A stretch of 64,000 nucleotides of DNA, taken from assembly GCF_015832195.1 (NCBI RefSeq), contig NC_052027.1, positions 15,000,149 through 15,064,148 of the forward strand, in the 5' to 3' direction. Shown piece by piece: positions 25,701 to 36,653 of this stretch; within the stretch, counting starts at the first letter, position 1; each line of letters opens with the position of its first letter. The stretch comes from Motacilla alba alba (Eukaryota; Chordata; Aves; Passeriformes; Motacillidae). The notes below the pieces were generated by a model. It searched no databases and was not told the origin of the DNA. It saw only the letters and a list, made by a program, of their open reading frames with translations. A program made the position numbers and the translations under genes.

Positions 25701-28700
25701 ATTTACTGACTGTCCCCCTGGAGAAAACTGGGGTCATTTAGACTGGATCTAGGTTGTCTAGAGACAGATAGGCTCAATTTAAATCTGTTTCAAGAGGACT
25801 ACTCTTAAAATACATTGAGACATAGGACAGTTTTTCTTATGTCTTTGTTTTAGTCATGGCATGGCCTTAGGTTTTGGAGACCTGGTGTGGCTGCTGTCAA
25901 GCCATCAAGCTAGACTTTCATTTTGATCAGAAAGTGAAGCTTTTCCTTTCCAATATCCCATGAGCTAGACACTACCATCTGCTGCAGATTCTCCTCCCCT
26001 CCTGCCCTGTCCTCTGAAGCCCCCCAGCAGCTGTTTTATGAATAATGACATGCCTGGGTTTCCAACTGTGCACATCTTTTGTGGATTTTGCTGGTCTCCA
26101 GCAAGAAGTTGGTCTTTCAGCCACCACACCATTCGCTACGTGGATGAAAGTATGACATTTGTAAGACAGGAAATGGAAGCAAGTTTTGGACTAGGACATA
26201 CAACATCTGCTTGCTCTTTATGTGACAGGAAGGGGTTTTGACTGTAACCTGTAATGCCAGGGCCAGGGTGACAACTTGGCCCCACGGCAGAACCCAGCAT
26301 CTCACAGGTATGATGCTCCTGCATGTCCCTTGTTGGATTGACTCTGGAGATGTCGAGCTTCTCAGATTATATTCTTTAGTGCTCTTAGGGCTTGTGAATC
26401 CAGAGTTATGGATTCATTTTCATGCACAAGGATTTGAGGAGCTGAGCAGTTCATCCTGGCTCTAATGCCTGCTACAATGAGATGTGGCTCTGAATCAAAG
26501 CCACAAGTTGGCCAGCCTTCTCTTCAGGGACATCCTTGCCTGTTACTAGTTCCAAATATTATGTCTGGCTTGAAATTTTGTGATCAGGCAAATTAAATTC
26601 CTAGGTTTGAACAGTGCAGGAATTTGTAAAAATGTAGAACTAGAGTAAAATCTAAAATGGCCTGGTGGCAACTTACCTTTGTGTTTAAACAAAGCTTCAG
26701 CTGAAAAAGAGGTAGACCTGGGACCAAATTGTAGGTTCAAGGCCCTGAAAGGGATGATTCAACATTTCATCTTTAGGTCTGGCAGGATTTGTTTGGGTGC
26801 AACCCATCTATTATGCATGAGCATGAAAGATCCTGTGTACTTTCCATAAAAATCTTCTTCCACTCGAGACTGTTTCAGGCTTTTGGCCATTGAAGCATTT
26901 GTAAATTTAAAAACAATCTGCTGATTTTCTTTAAACCAGCCTTGTTTGGTGTGTTCCTCAGTTTTGTACTGCTCTGAGTTGTGTGTGGGCACTGTGTTTA
27001 GAGAAAAAAAATAAGAATCCAAGGATATTATTGTTATCACTGAAGTTGAATTCCTAGAAGCGGTGCCATGGCGTAGTAAATGCCATGTAAACCCAGAGTA
27101 ACAAAATGTTCTTTCATCCACCACCTACCACAACACAAACCTGCACTTTCAGGTGTGAAGGCAGTCGTGTACCCTACACAGTGTGCAGTTTCTGTGGCAG
27201 GCTGCTGGAACGCTGCACCTTGTTATTCCCCACCTCGTGTCTTCAGGACACGCTGGGTTACACACAGGAGGTGTCTTTGTGGCTTGGTGTCCGTAAATGG
27301 CCTCGTTTGCTTTGGCCTGGCTGCCGGTTGACATCTGCTTCTTGCTAATTAGGTGCAGATTAAAAGGTGATCACCCAGCTACTTATCTTTGCAGCCCAGG
27401 GAGTGGTGCCAGGCAGGGTGTGTTTGACATGCCAGCAAGCCAGGAGCCTTTCATCCCACACCAGTCACCCTGGGTCACCGTGCCCACCACACAGCTCTAT
27501 TTCTACTCGTTAAATAGACTTAATAAATAAATAGCACCTTCTAAACGTGTAGGTGGCTCGTCTAGCACAGCGCTGGCCCTTCCAAACGCGCTCTGAAGCC
27601 AAACCAAGCGTTCAGCGTGGCCAGGATTTATCATTAGAGCCGTACGGGCTAGAAAGCGTGTTTGTGGCCGGCATGCCAGCTTGCCTGAATAGCCCACAGT
27701 GTAATTTCCCTCTTTCCTTGGTGGGAGGAGCTGCCAAAAATAGCAAGCCAAGAATTTGTCCATGTTATTTCTGGGATTGCACCAGGAATTGACATCAGGA
27801 GGAGAGGAGAGAAAAAGCGAGCAGTGTGACAAGTTTGGGGTCCATGGTTGTTTGGGTTTTCGTGCTGCTGTGGGGCTACTGGAAGGGTCTGGTAGCCACA
27901 TCCTGCCTGTGCCCACTCCCACAGGTGAGACTTTCCCCAGGCCCTGGTGGTTTCAACAAGGTTACTCAAGTCTCTGCTCTCTCTTGGGGCAACCCTGCCG
28001 GGCCCAAGGCATGGGACTGAGCCAGGGCTCTGTTTTGTGCTCCCAAGGAGCAGCCGTGCCCCCCATGGCCATGGGACAGTGGAAGGAGGGCAGTGTTAGT
28101 TCCTGTGCCTGAGAAAATGCATGAATGAGCCCCAGCTGAATCTGCCTTCACAAAAGCCTATGAATCAAGCTGTGACTTCTCTGTGGAAAGGGCTGTTTGT
28201 GTGATAGGAGACATCACTGCCCTGGACAGCTGGGTGGGATCTGAGGCGGGGATGGAGACACTGCACATGCCTGTGCCACTGCTGCTGCATCCAGACCCAG
28301 GTGGCCCTTGGCCATGGGGTTATTTCTGAGGCCAGCAGAAAACTTTACCTCATTGCTAAGCAGTGAAAAGGAGATTGAAGGTAATGCTATCCTGTTCCTA
28401 CCTTGTATTTCCTGTGCTATCTGTCCCTTCTTTTCTCCTCTCTTCCTTGCTTTCAGCATGTACCCATTGGAAGAAACATGAGTTAGCATCATATTCTGTG
28501 GCCACAGCAGCTCCCCTGGCAGCAGGGCAGTGGTTCTACACCAGCCCTGGCACGTGCCACACCACCTGCTCAGGAAAAGGGTTGGGGATGTGTAGAAAGC
28601 TGAGGTTACCCAGGGCTGGGTGACAGGACATGGGGAAAAGCTGTGTGCTCTTGTTGGAGAGGGAAGTGAAAGATGGCAAGAAGGGAGGAACTCAAGCAGT

Positions 28701-29585
28701 GGCGTTGACAGTGTAGAAACGTGGTCTGCAAATGAGAGTGGTAAATCAAGTCTTGTTAGTGTTGCTGCTGAAATCACCACTTTGTCAGCCTGAATGGATC
28801 TGTATGAGGGCGTCAGATGCATCGCGAAGATCAGAGCTGCCTCTGTGCACTAAGGAAATATCTGTGTCCCTCCTTCACAGGCTCTGGGCCAGCTCCCTGG
28901 CCTGTGATGGAGCTAATTGGGCGTCTGAGTCCTGGGTTCAGTGGCACTGGCCTCACAAGGGCCTATTTAGCTGCCTGACTTATCTCCAAATGGCTGTTTG
29001 CTCACTGCCTGCACTTGCATTCACCATTATCTCTACATAATAGAGCACCATGCTACAATGAAGAGGCTTCTGAGTATAAATCCTAGAGAATGAATAAATT
29101 TCTGTGTTGTCTGTTGTGGGACAGGAGGAGAAAGAGGTCAGTTGCAGCTTTGGTCTACCCTTGCTTCACCAAAATCCCCCATGGTCTCAAAGTTGGTCTC
29201 TGTGCTATATCAGTGGCTGTTTGAACATCCCTGAGGGAGGCACCAAGATTTACCAGCAGAGAAATTCAGAAATGCTTGTTCATCTTTGACTGTGGTGATT
29301 AATGACATTATGGTGACATCCATTTTAGAAATGGCCATGACTGGAGCTCAGCAGTGCTGCTGCCATGATGGGAGATCTGTCTGGCTTGGCAGAGCTGAGA
29401 GTCTCTAGCAGTGAAGCCAGGCAAAGGATGGTGCTTTTGGAGAAAGGACAAAAGTTGAAGGTAAAGATTCCAAGAGTCAAAAGCACCTTCTCCTGGGTAA
29501 AGCAGCAAGCAGGGCTGGGACAATAAAGTAGTTGGCCTTGTTCAGAGTCCTAGGTGAAAATATCAAAGGCAAAACCTATCCTCTG
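22800..29585. other. Non-coding stretch with possible regulatory block
   Basis: No exon or RNA gene could be supported. A 239-codon minus-strand open frame (22827-23546) lacks any recognisable domain. The block at 27330-27680 is listed separately. Confidence 0.45.
27330..27680. other. Possible conserved regulatory block, CpG cluster
   Basis: Between about 27545 and 27670 there are 11 CpGs in roughly 125 bases (ACGTG, CTCGTC, AGCGCT, AACGCGC, AAGCGTT, CCGTACGG and others), far above the surrounding density. The left half has a TAATTA homeobox core at 27346 and a GATA-type TTATCTTTG near 27383. The cluster is too short for a CpG island and has no repeat match by eye. It could be an enhancer or a small promoter, but no transcript is evident. 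Confidence 0.3.
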
Positions 29586-29752
29586 TGTTACCCAGGGAGG
29601 CTGTGGATGTCCCATCCCTGGAAGTGTTCAAGGCCAGGCTGGATGGGGCTCTGAACAGCCTGGTCTGCTGGGTGGCATCCCTGCCAAAGGCAGGGAGCTA
29701 AAACAAGATGGTCTTTAAGGTCCCTTCCAGCCCAAACCATTCCATGATTACA
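29586..29752 (+). mobile_element. CR1 LINE 3' end fragment
   Basis: This is a recognisable CR1 3' untranslated end. Its landmarks in order are GTTACCCAGGGAGGCTGTGG, CCATCCCTGGAAGTGTTCAA, GGCCAGGCTGGATGGGGCTC, GATGGTCTTTAAGGTCCCTT, then CCAAACCATTCCATGATTA. About 165 bases of the last part remain; no reverse transcriptase is present. It is 5'-truncated, as most avian copies are, and moderately diverged. Confidence 0.9.
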
Positions 29753-32700
29753 TGCTGCTGTATGTTGAGGTTCTGGATAATGCCAGTTCCTCCTGAATCC
29801 TGTATTTTGTCATAGTTAGTCCTGCTAGAATCAGACAAAGCAGCTACACAGGAGAACAGCCCTCACTGTAATTAAGGAGATCAGCATCTGACACTAATCC
29901 AGGGGAAATCAGTCCAGGCTGCAGCAGGTAACAGGAGCTGGGGATGATGGGTTTGCCTGCACCTTCTCCCTGAAAAGGTCACTTTCACCTGTCATCCCTT
30001 TTTCTCTCCTCTGTGTATCAGGTCTTGCAAAAGAAAGCACTGAGAACCTTTAATTTGAGGCAGTATTACAGTTAATAACGTACTTGATCTTTATTTTGCA
30101 CTGTTTAGAGTGGCTTGAGCAAAGTATTAGCACTAAAATGATTTTTTTTTTTTAAAGAGAACAGTTCTGGTGCAACTCTACTGATAATTTGAGCATTTGA
30201 GCATTTTTAAAATCTGAAAATCACAGCCTGCCTTTTCCACATTATAAAAGGGATGTCTTCAAGGTGCCAACTGTACATTCAAGGGGAATACCATTGTTTG
30301 GTTTTAACTTCTCTGGCCTGATATTTAAAGGACCAAGTAGAGAAGTGGGACATTTCATCATCTCAAAAACAATGCAGTCGACTTTCAAAATTCACAGAAT
30401 TAATTACTGCAGTGAAACAAATCATCATCATCAACCTATAACTGGGTCACCCAGCAGTTACAGGAATAAAAGAATTGCAAGGCAGAGCTCACCCCATGTA
30501 TTAAACTCATCAGGATTGTTTGATTAACATCTTGCTGCCATTCCCATTACTGGAACACAGAGGAAGTTGCTGTAGGTGGCCCAGCAAAATGTTTTCATAT
30601 TTTTTAGATTCATGGGAACTTTTTGTCTGAACTGCACAATGGAACAGCTGCGCTGTACAAAACTCAGCATCTCACCCAGGCACAGCCTTGGAAAGCCAGT
30701 TTTTCTTTGGTTGTAAAGGCCAGCCAGCCATTCCATAACTTGAGAGCTGCTGATGATCTACCAGTGTGTAGGATCCCAAACTGTAAGACCAAGTGGAGAG
30801 GAGAGAATTTGGGAAGCTGAGGGCAAGGATGCAATTTTCCTGCACAACTTTCTGGTGTGAGTGAACAAGATTCCTCAGCCAACAGAGATGGCTTCCAAAC
30901 CACTCTCATTGACAAAGGCATTTGACACCTGAGTTCAATAGGATGGCAGAAGGCTGAAAATATTAATCAGGAATATTTAGTCAAGGACAAAAAGTGATTG
31001 ACAAGCAGCTAAAGTAAGGGAATACCTTACGGAGCAGGGTATGAGGTGACAAAGTTAAACTGCTCTGCTCATCATGGTGACTCTGTATCCCTTTGGTTCA
31101 GATCCATTATTGTATCTCCATCGTGAAATCCTCTGCAAATAAAATAGCTAACATCACCTCGTGAAAACTGCTGGTCTGCCTGCCATAAAGGACTTCAGGC
31201 ATGGCCTGGAAAGGTAAATATTATTGTAGTTATTTTTTTCTCTAATTCCAAATCCTTTTCCTAAAGGATGTCAGGATGGTAGCCGGCTGTAGCACTTTTA
31301 AGATAGCAGAGGTAGGAAGATGTCTACAGAGAGTGTCATCAGAGCTGAAATTCAGATCTGCTTTTCCACTTGGTGCAATTGAGATGTGAGCTTGTAGCAT
31401 CCTTCAGTTAAAATCCTGTTGAACCCCTCTGAGACTCACAAGTGTGAGTTGCTGTTCACTGCAGGCCACTGCAGCTCAGCAGTCCCTTGGGCCTTAGGAA
31501 AGCCTCCTGCAATGGAAATTCTGTACAGACTGAACAAGAACAGTCAATAATAAAGAAATCAATGCCTCCAGTGCCTGCATTTGGGTTTGAAAGCACTGCT
31601 TGGGATGGTTTACCTCATCAGAGCTCTGTTTTCCCAGCACAAGCAGAAATCTGCTTTTCTGTCCAGGCAGTTTAGCTAGCAGGGAAATGGGGGCAGCCTT
31701 TTTTTCCTGTGCTCTCATGTCTAGGTATTTTACAGGTAACTCTTGCATTGGAAATCCAAGGTTGCATGGTTCAATCCATAAGGACAGAAGGGAAAACCCA
31801 GTGTGCATTCAGTTCCTCCAGAGCAAGCAAAGGTCCTTGCTTTAGGAGATGGCATGGTTAGCTGGCTGGGAGAGCTTTTATCTGAACAGGCCAGAGCAGA
31901 TTTTGTTCTGCAAAGCTGAAATGGGGCCTCTGGAGAGGAAGATAAAACTGCATGCTTAGGCAGGGAGCTGCCAGAGGATTTTCTGGCTGGGGGCTCTCAT
32001 CTTTCAACACATCCTCACCCAGGAGAGGTAACCAGGAGACCACGGACCACACAAGCTGACATTATTTCCCTACTGATCCGTTTCAGTTCTGGATAAGGCT
32101 GGCCAGCTTGCTCTGTTGTGACTGCTTTTATTGGTTCTCTGTAAGGTCCCTAGATTTTGTACCTTCCCTGTAGTGCCAAGCTCATTCAAAAATGCACACA
32201 AACCAAAACAATCCTTTCATCTCTTCCTTGGAGTTTCCCCTCTCACATACCCCCAAGTGGTGCTGGTGGTGAAACCTTTCCCCCTAGCATGAATCCCTGG
32301 CTCCAGGCAAGCCCTCTGTGACTCAGTGCGAGTTTCCCAGGCTGAGAACTGAGTCAGGACAGGACGATGCAGTGACAATAGAAGCCATAACCTGTTTATT
32401 TTAGCCACTATTTGGATTGTGACTGAAGTGGGAGCTGCCGCAAGCCAAGGCTCCCATTTCTCGCAGAGCCCTGGCGGTGGCATCGGTCCAGGGTGTGGCT
32501 GGCGCTGGTGGGAGCCTTCAGAGTTGATGTTAGAGGAGAAGGACACGTAGAGCATCACGTAAACCCCTCGTTGTGTGTGCAGACACAAGGAGGGATGTTG
32601 TAGATTAACCAGGGTGACGTATCCTCATAGGAAGCAATGGGCCTGGCACTCTTTCCTCTGGACAGATAAAGCAGCAGATAAAGACATTGTGCCAGACCTC

Positions 32701-33020
32701 TGTTAGAGGAAGGCTGGCAAAGTCATTGAAATATATCAGATTGAAACACTTGTCTTCTTTCCTATTCCACAGCAATTCAGGACAGCCTTACTTTGTTTGA
32801 GTCCCATTACTGGAATTACTGGGAAGAGTTCATGCACGTGTTGCTCACACCATTTTCCTGTTTGTGCCTAGCGAGAGAGGATTGAAAGTTAAAAACCTTC
32901 TGCAGTCCCACTACTGTGCCTGAGAGTTTCTTAGTGTAAGGCAATATTTGTTTCAATGCAACTATAAGTAAAGAGGCTGATTTTCCTAATTGTCCTTTTT
33001 TTTGGTCTAAGTTCAACCTC
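29753..33020. other. Non-coding, nothing recognised
   Basis: No supported gene, RNA or transposon. A short (ATC)n run lies near 30421-30435, and GAGCATTT occurs twice in a row near 30190-30206. Confidence 0.5.
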
Positions 33021-33079
33021 TTTTTTTTTTTGTTGTTGTTGTTAATTCCATTTCATTAGTTTTACTTAAAAAAAAAAAA
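33021..33079. repeat. T-run, (GTT)4 and A-run pair
   Basis: Eleven T are followed by four GTT units (33032-33043). After 24 ordinary bases, a run of 12 A occupies 33068-33079. The T- and A-runs are complementary and could form a small hairpin. Confidence 0.85.
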
Positions 33080-35582
33080 GGAAAATAAATTTGAGCTCAG
33101 AAGGAAAGCACAGATTTCACACATGCCCCCCTATTTTTTCATTCTATTTTTTGACGTTTTGACTCTTGCCCACCTCTAAACATGGACTGGCTCTCCAGGG
33201 TGTTGCCCTGCCTACAGAGGCTGACGGCAGTGCCCTTGCTCATCATTAACAGCAATTGTAACATTGCACACCACTCAGCTCTCGTTAATTTGTGACCAAA
33301 CTCACCACATGCCCCAGCAGGAGCAGCAAGAGGAAAGCTGTAACAAGGGGACTAAAGAAAGGCGCATTCAGCAGCAGTAAAGAATGTGAAGGAATATGAC
33401 AGTCACGCAAATCTTGCAGTGTAAATGCTGGCTGCTCTGGGGTAGCTGCAGTGGGAAAGGCAGCTCTGGAATACAGAGTGTGTGGCTCCAGAGGCAAAGC
33501 CAGTGAAGGGCAGCACTGAAGCTCTTGTGGTGTTGCTCCCCTCCTTCAGGTAGGGGCTCTCTGTGAGCAGTCAGTTTAGGACACCCCTCTCTGACCTTCC
33601 TCACAGTCCTGTTTATCTCCTCTCTAAACATTCCCTCTGTCACCAAGTGTATCTTTGATGATGGTCCAAAGTTCACATCCGCTCTTGTGTTTAACCTTCA
33701 CGAGCTTGCTGAGCTCATTACATGTGCACCAGGCTCCAAGCACGTAGGCCAGCTCCTCTCCTCGTTACTGGGTGACTGATTAGCAGCAGGACAGCCCAGC
33801 AAGAACGGGGCAGCTCTGCATACCAAGGGGACTGCAGGGTTTGTGTTGGCACCTTGCACCACGCACTGGAGGCTTGGTGGGGCAGAATGAGTGCTGAGCT
33901 CACCTGCTGCACTTTCCATAGGCTGATGGAGAGAATAAAATGCTCTGCAGCTGATAGAAAACATTTTCAGGTTGTGGTTATGAGGCATGGTCCTGTATTT
34001 TACCTTGTGACCTGACCCAGCTTTGCCACTCTCATGGAAGTGAAAGGTTGGTGGAGTCCCTTGTATTCCTTGGGTGGATTTTTATGGACACCAAAACCAG
34101 AAGGATTTTCCCCAGAGTTTCTAGATCTATGTGGTTTTAGTGCCCACTGAAACCTTGGGAAATGGAACTTTGCATATAGATTTCCAGCTCTCTCTCTCTC
34201 TCCATGTTTTACATGGATATTTTAGTTTGTGTTAATAGTTCTCAGGCACCATCTTTTGTACTAATGAGCTCCAATCCTTATGATAAGGAGCAGAACAGAA
34301 CTGCATAAAGTGCCAAAGGAATAATTATTCTCACACTTGAGCAGCAGACTGACAGGGACAAGGCCTGCTCAACCTAAGAAGCTCCTGGAGCAGGAAGTGT
34401 TCCAGTGTGTTACTGAGAGAAGCTGAGCTCCAAGAGTTAGAGAGTATTTCTGAGCTTCCCAGAGACTGACACCTACTTGAAGTGAAAACCAGAGGGAAAC
34501 AGGAAAACATTAGCAAATCAAAGTGTGTTCTTCACTTTGGATAGATTCTGCCTTCAGGGACAGATGGATTTTGGCCACCAGTTTTGTGCAGTATAATTTT
34601 TGTTTTCTCCACAATTGGTAAAGAAAATAAAGTTAAGGCTGCAGCTAAGCAGAGGAAACCTCACCTGGCCCAAACAGAAAAATACAATTTTTGCTGTTAG
34701 CACCTCTTACTGTGAATATTTGATTTGGCTAATAAACACAGAGAAGTTGTTAAATTATTTACCTGCTCTGTGTACTGAGCATTTGTTGCTAAGCTGCTCA
34801 GTATTTAAACACCCAACTCTCCAGCACACAGCTTTGCTGAGCCGGGGTGTGGAGGCTCTATATGCAGTGCATCCCACTGACCTTTTTGAGGAAAGGTGCC
34901 ACTGGGTGTGCCAAACATCCCAGCAGAGAGGATGGCTCATGGATGGCCAGCTGTGCTCTGTAGATGGCCACTGTGAGCCCTCAGTGCACATGGGCCATTG
35001 CTGGGTTTGGCTGAACAGCATTGCCCAGGGACTGCCAGTGCCACTGGGATTGTGCTGGCTGCAGGATGCACAGGGTGCCTTTGGGAGGCAATTTATTATG
35101 TTTGTAATCGAATTTTGGCTTTTTTATTATGTTTTTTCAAATAGTGATAGACTACCAATAAATTGCCAGGCTTTACCCATGGATCTTAATAGAGGGCAAG
35201 AGAAAACTGTTTTTAAATATATTTGTCCTAAGAAGAACCAAGTAAGTGAACAAAAATCCAGCCAGTCATGTGGTTTTAAGAGAATGAAGGTGTGAGTTTC
35301 TTGAGCAAAGGTCTTAGGTTTTGGTGAGCCTGGGGTTTTTACATTGACTTGACTCCAGTTTTTTGTGTGGCCCAAGATCTGGGTATGGGATCCTGGCTGC
35401 TCTGAATCACTGTCTCCAGTAGAGATTATTGTATTGCTAGGGATTATTGCAGTGTTTTCACACTCTGAGGGTTCCCACATAACCAGAGGTGTCTCATGAG
35501 GCTCCACAGAGATGGGATTTTCCAAAAGAATCACTCAATAGATCCAAATATAGCCAAGAACAAACTGCCCCCTACCCCAGGG
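33080..35582. other. Non-coding stretch before LTR cluster
   Basis: No gene or transposon recognised. A (CT)n run of about 15 bases lies at 34188-34202. A 231-codon plus-strand open frame (34600-35295) has no recognisable domain and is judged to be chance. Confidence 0.45.
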
Positions 35583-35871
35583 TGTGCTGGGGCATGACTT
35601 TGCTGTGCAGCTTCTCAGGCACAGTGGCAGGGCCATCATTGTAGGCACACAGTCTGTGGTATTTGGGAGTGGGGCTGGGCCCAGCCTCATCCCCAGTGGG
35701 CACAGCTGTGAGCAGCAGGTGAGCAGCACTGACAGCAATGAGCCATGGAGTGCCCAGGGGCACTGAGCAACCCCCAAAGGGAGCAGAGGGCACACAGGTG
35801 CAATGCAGGAGCATGAGGGGTATAAAAGGCTGGGCTGAAGAGCAATAAGGCTAAATGCTTGCAGCCTTTTG
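35583..35871 (+). mobile_element. ERVL-like LTR, probable
   Basis: This region resembles an avian class III (ERVL-type) long terminal repeat. It begins TGTGCTGGGG. A strong TATA box, TATAAAAGGC, lies at 35821 and is followed by GGGCTGAAGAGCAATAAGGC, where AATAAG may be a decayed poly(A) signal. Just after the proposed end, GTGTCAGGATGG (35874-35885) resembles the tRNA-Leu primer-binding site typical of ERVL. The element is non-coding here, with no gag, pol or env recognised. Borders are uncertain: no CA end and no target-site duplication were found. It could instead be unique DNA with a chance TATA box. Confidence 0.45.
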
Positions 35872-35873
35872 AA

Positions 35874-35885
35874 GTGTCAGGATGG
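35874..35885 (+). other. Possible tRNA-Leu primer-binding site remnant
   Basis: GTGTCAGGATGG matches the complement of the tRNA-Leu 3' end (TGTCAGGAGTGG-like) apart from a small change. It sits directly after the proposed ERVL-like LTR, where a primer-binding site should be. A match this short is weak alone. Confidence 0.3.
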
Positions 35886-35990
35886 TAGTCTGTATGGGTA
35901 GATGAAGCTTTCTGATGAGGTATGGTGTTACTGTGTTTGGGAGAATGCTTAAAGCTTTCTGAAATTGAATGGTGATAGTTTCTGCATTGT

Positions 35991-35996
35991 GGCTGC
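35991..35996 (+). repeat. Target-site duplication, left copy GGCTGC
   Basis: GGCTGC directly precedes the LTR and is repeated exactly at 36648-36653 directly after it. A 6-bp duplication is typical of class II (ERVK-like) retroviral integrases. Confidence 0.8.
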
Positions 35997-36380
35997 TGCT
36001 GTTCTGGTGTGTGTTTTTGTTTGTAATTTGGTCCTAGTTGTTGGTTTTATAACCCTGCCCTATTTTGTATCATTATGACATATTTTATTACCAATAGATT
36101 ATTCCTTTCCCCCTGTGTTGTTGGTTTTGCCCTACTTGTCCATCTCCCCAAAGCCCTTTTGACCCCTGTTCCTCCTCCCATTGAGTGTCAATCCCTTCCC
36201 ATGCCTGCCCCTTTCTCTAGAAACTTCCCTATCAGTTTTGTATCCTTCGAGGCCCCATTGGTTTGTTTAAGTTGTTCTCCTCTAATCCCCTTTTGCTTTA
36301 AACATTGTATTCCCCACCTTGTGTTCCACCCCCAGTTTCTCCCCATTGGTTCAAGATTGCATCCTCCCCTGGACCTTCCC

Positions 36381-36390
36381 TGTATAGAAG
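36381..36390 (+). promoter_or_regulatory. LTR TATA-like box
   Basis: TGTATAGAAG lies about 36 bases after the second inverted CCAAT box and 58 bases before the AATAAA. This is the normal order for a retroviral LTR promoter. Confidence 0.5.
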
Positions 36391-36438
36391 TTGATTAATG
36401 CCTTTGTTTGGTGTCTTTCTGTCCCTGAACCTCTGGGG

Positions 36439-36444
36439 AATAAA
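36439..36444 (+). terminator. LTR poly(A) signal AATAAA
   Basis: A canonical AATAAA, within the R region expected from the upstream TATA-like box. It would define 3' ends of proviral transcripts, and could also end host transcripts running in this direction. Confidence 0.65.
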
Positions 36445-36647
36445 CACCTTTGGAAAACACACAGAAGGCCTCTCCCTGTTCCTTGTCCCTGCCCTGGGCA
36501 CAGTCCTATCCCCAATGCAGTGAGTTCATGCCGTGGAGTAGCTGTGCCCTGCAGCTTCACCCCAGATTCTGCAGCTCCCTGGGGGTGGCCGACTCTCGCC
36601 CACGGTGTCGGGAGCCAGTCAGGCCAAAGAAATCCGGCACCACAGCA

Positions 36648-36653
36648 GGCTGC
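36648..36653 (+). repeat. Target-site duplication, right copy GGCTGC
   Basis: An exact copy of the left flank at 35991-35996, lying immediately after the LTR's terminal CA. Confidence 0.8.

Larger units (their letters stand above)
35997..36647 (+). mobile_element. Solo LTR of endogenous retrovirus, 651 bp
   Basis: The element starts TGCTGT and ends ACAGCA, a perfect 6-bp terminal inverted repeat that includes the obligatory TG...CA. It is flanked by the exact duplication GGCTGC. The U3-like part has inverted CCAAT boxes (ATTGG at 36257 and 36345), then a TATA-like TGTATAGAAG at 36381 and a poly(A) signal AATAAA at 36439. The rest would be the end of R and U5, including GGTGTCGGGAGCCAGTC near the right end. 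No primer-binding site, gag, pol or env follows, so this is a solo LTR left by recombination between the two LTRs of a former provirus. The 6-bp duplication suggests an ERVK-like (class II) family. The intact duplication suggests a fairly young insertion. Confidence 0.85.

Noticed and set aside
28214..28822. 202-codon open frame on the minus strand
   Set aside because: Ser/Thr/Pro/Leu-rich, as in chance frames. No motif or gene structure.
31768..31777. GGTTCAATCC, a tRNA B-box-like word
   Set aside because: No A box at the right distance upstream and no cloverleaf stems could be drawn.
34600..35295. 231-codon open frame on the plus strand
   Set aside because: The start region is arbitrary, the composition is rich in Cys, His and Trp as in random frames, no domain is visible, and an overlapping minus-strand frame is also open.
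35821..35830. TATAAAAGGC as a host gene promoter
   Set aside because: The surrounding sequence and the tRNA-Leu-like site just downstream fit an LTR promoter better, and no host exon follows.
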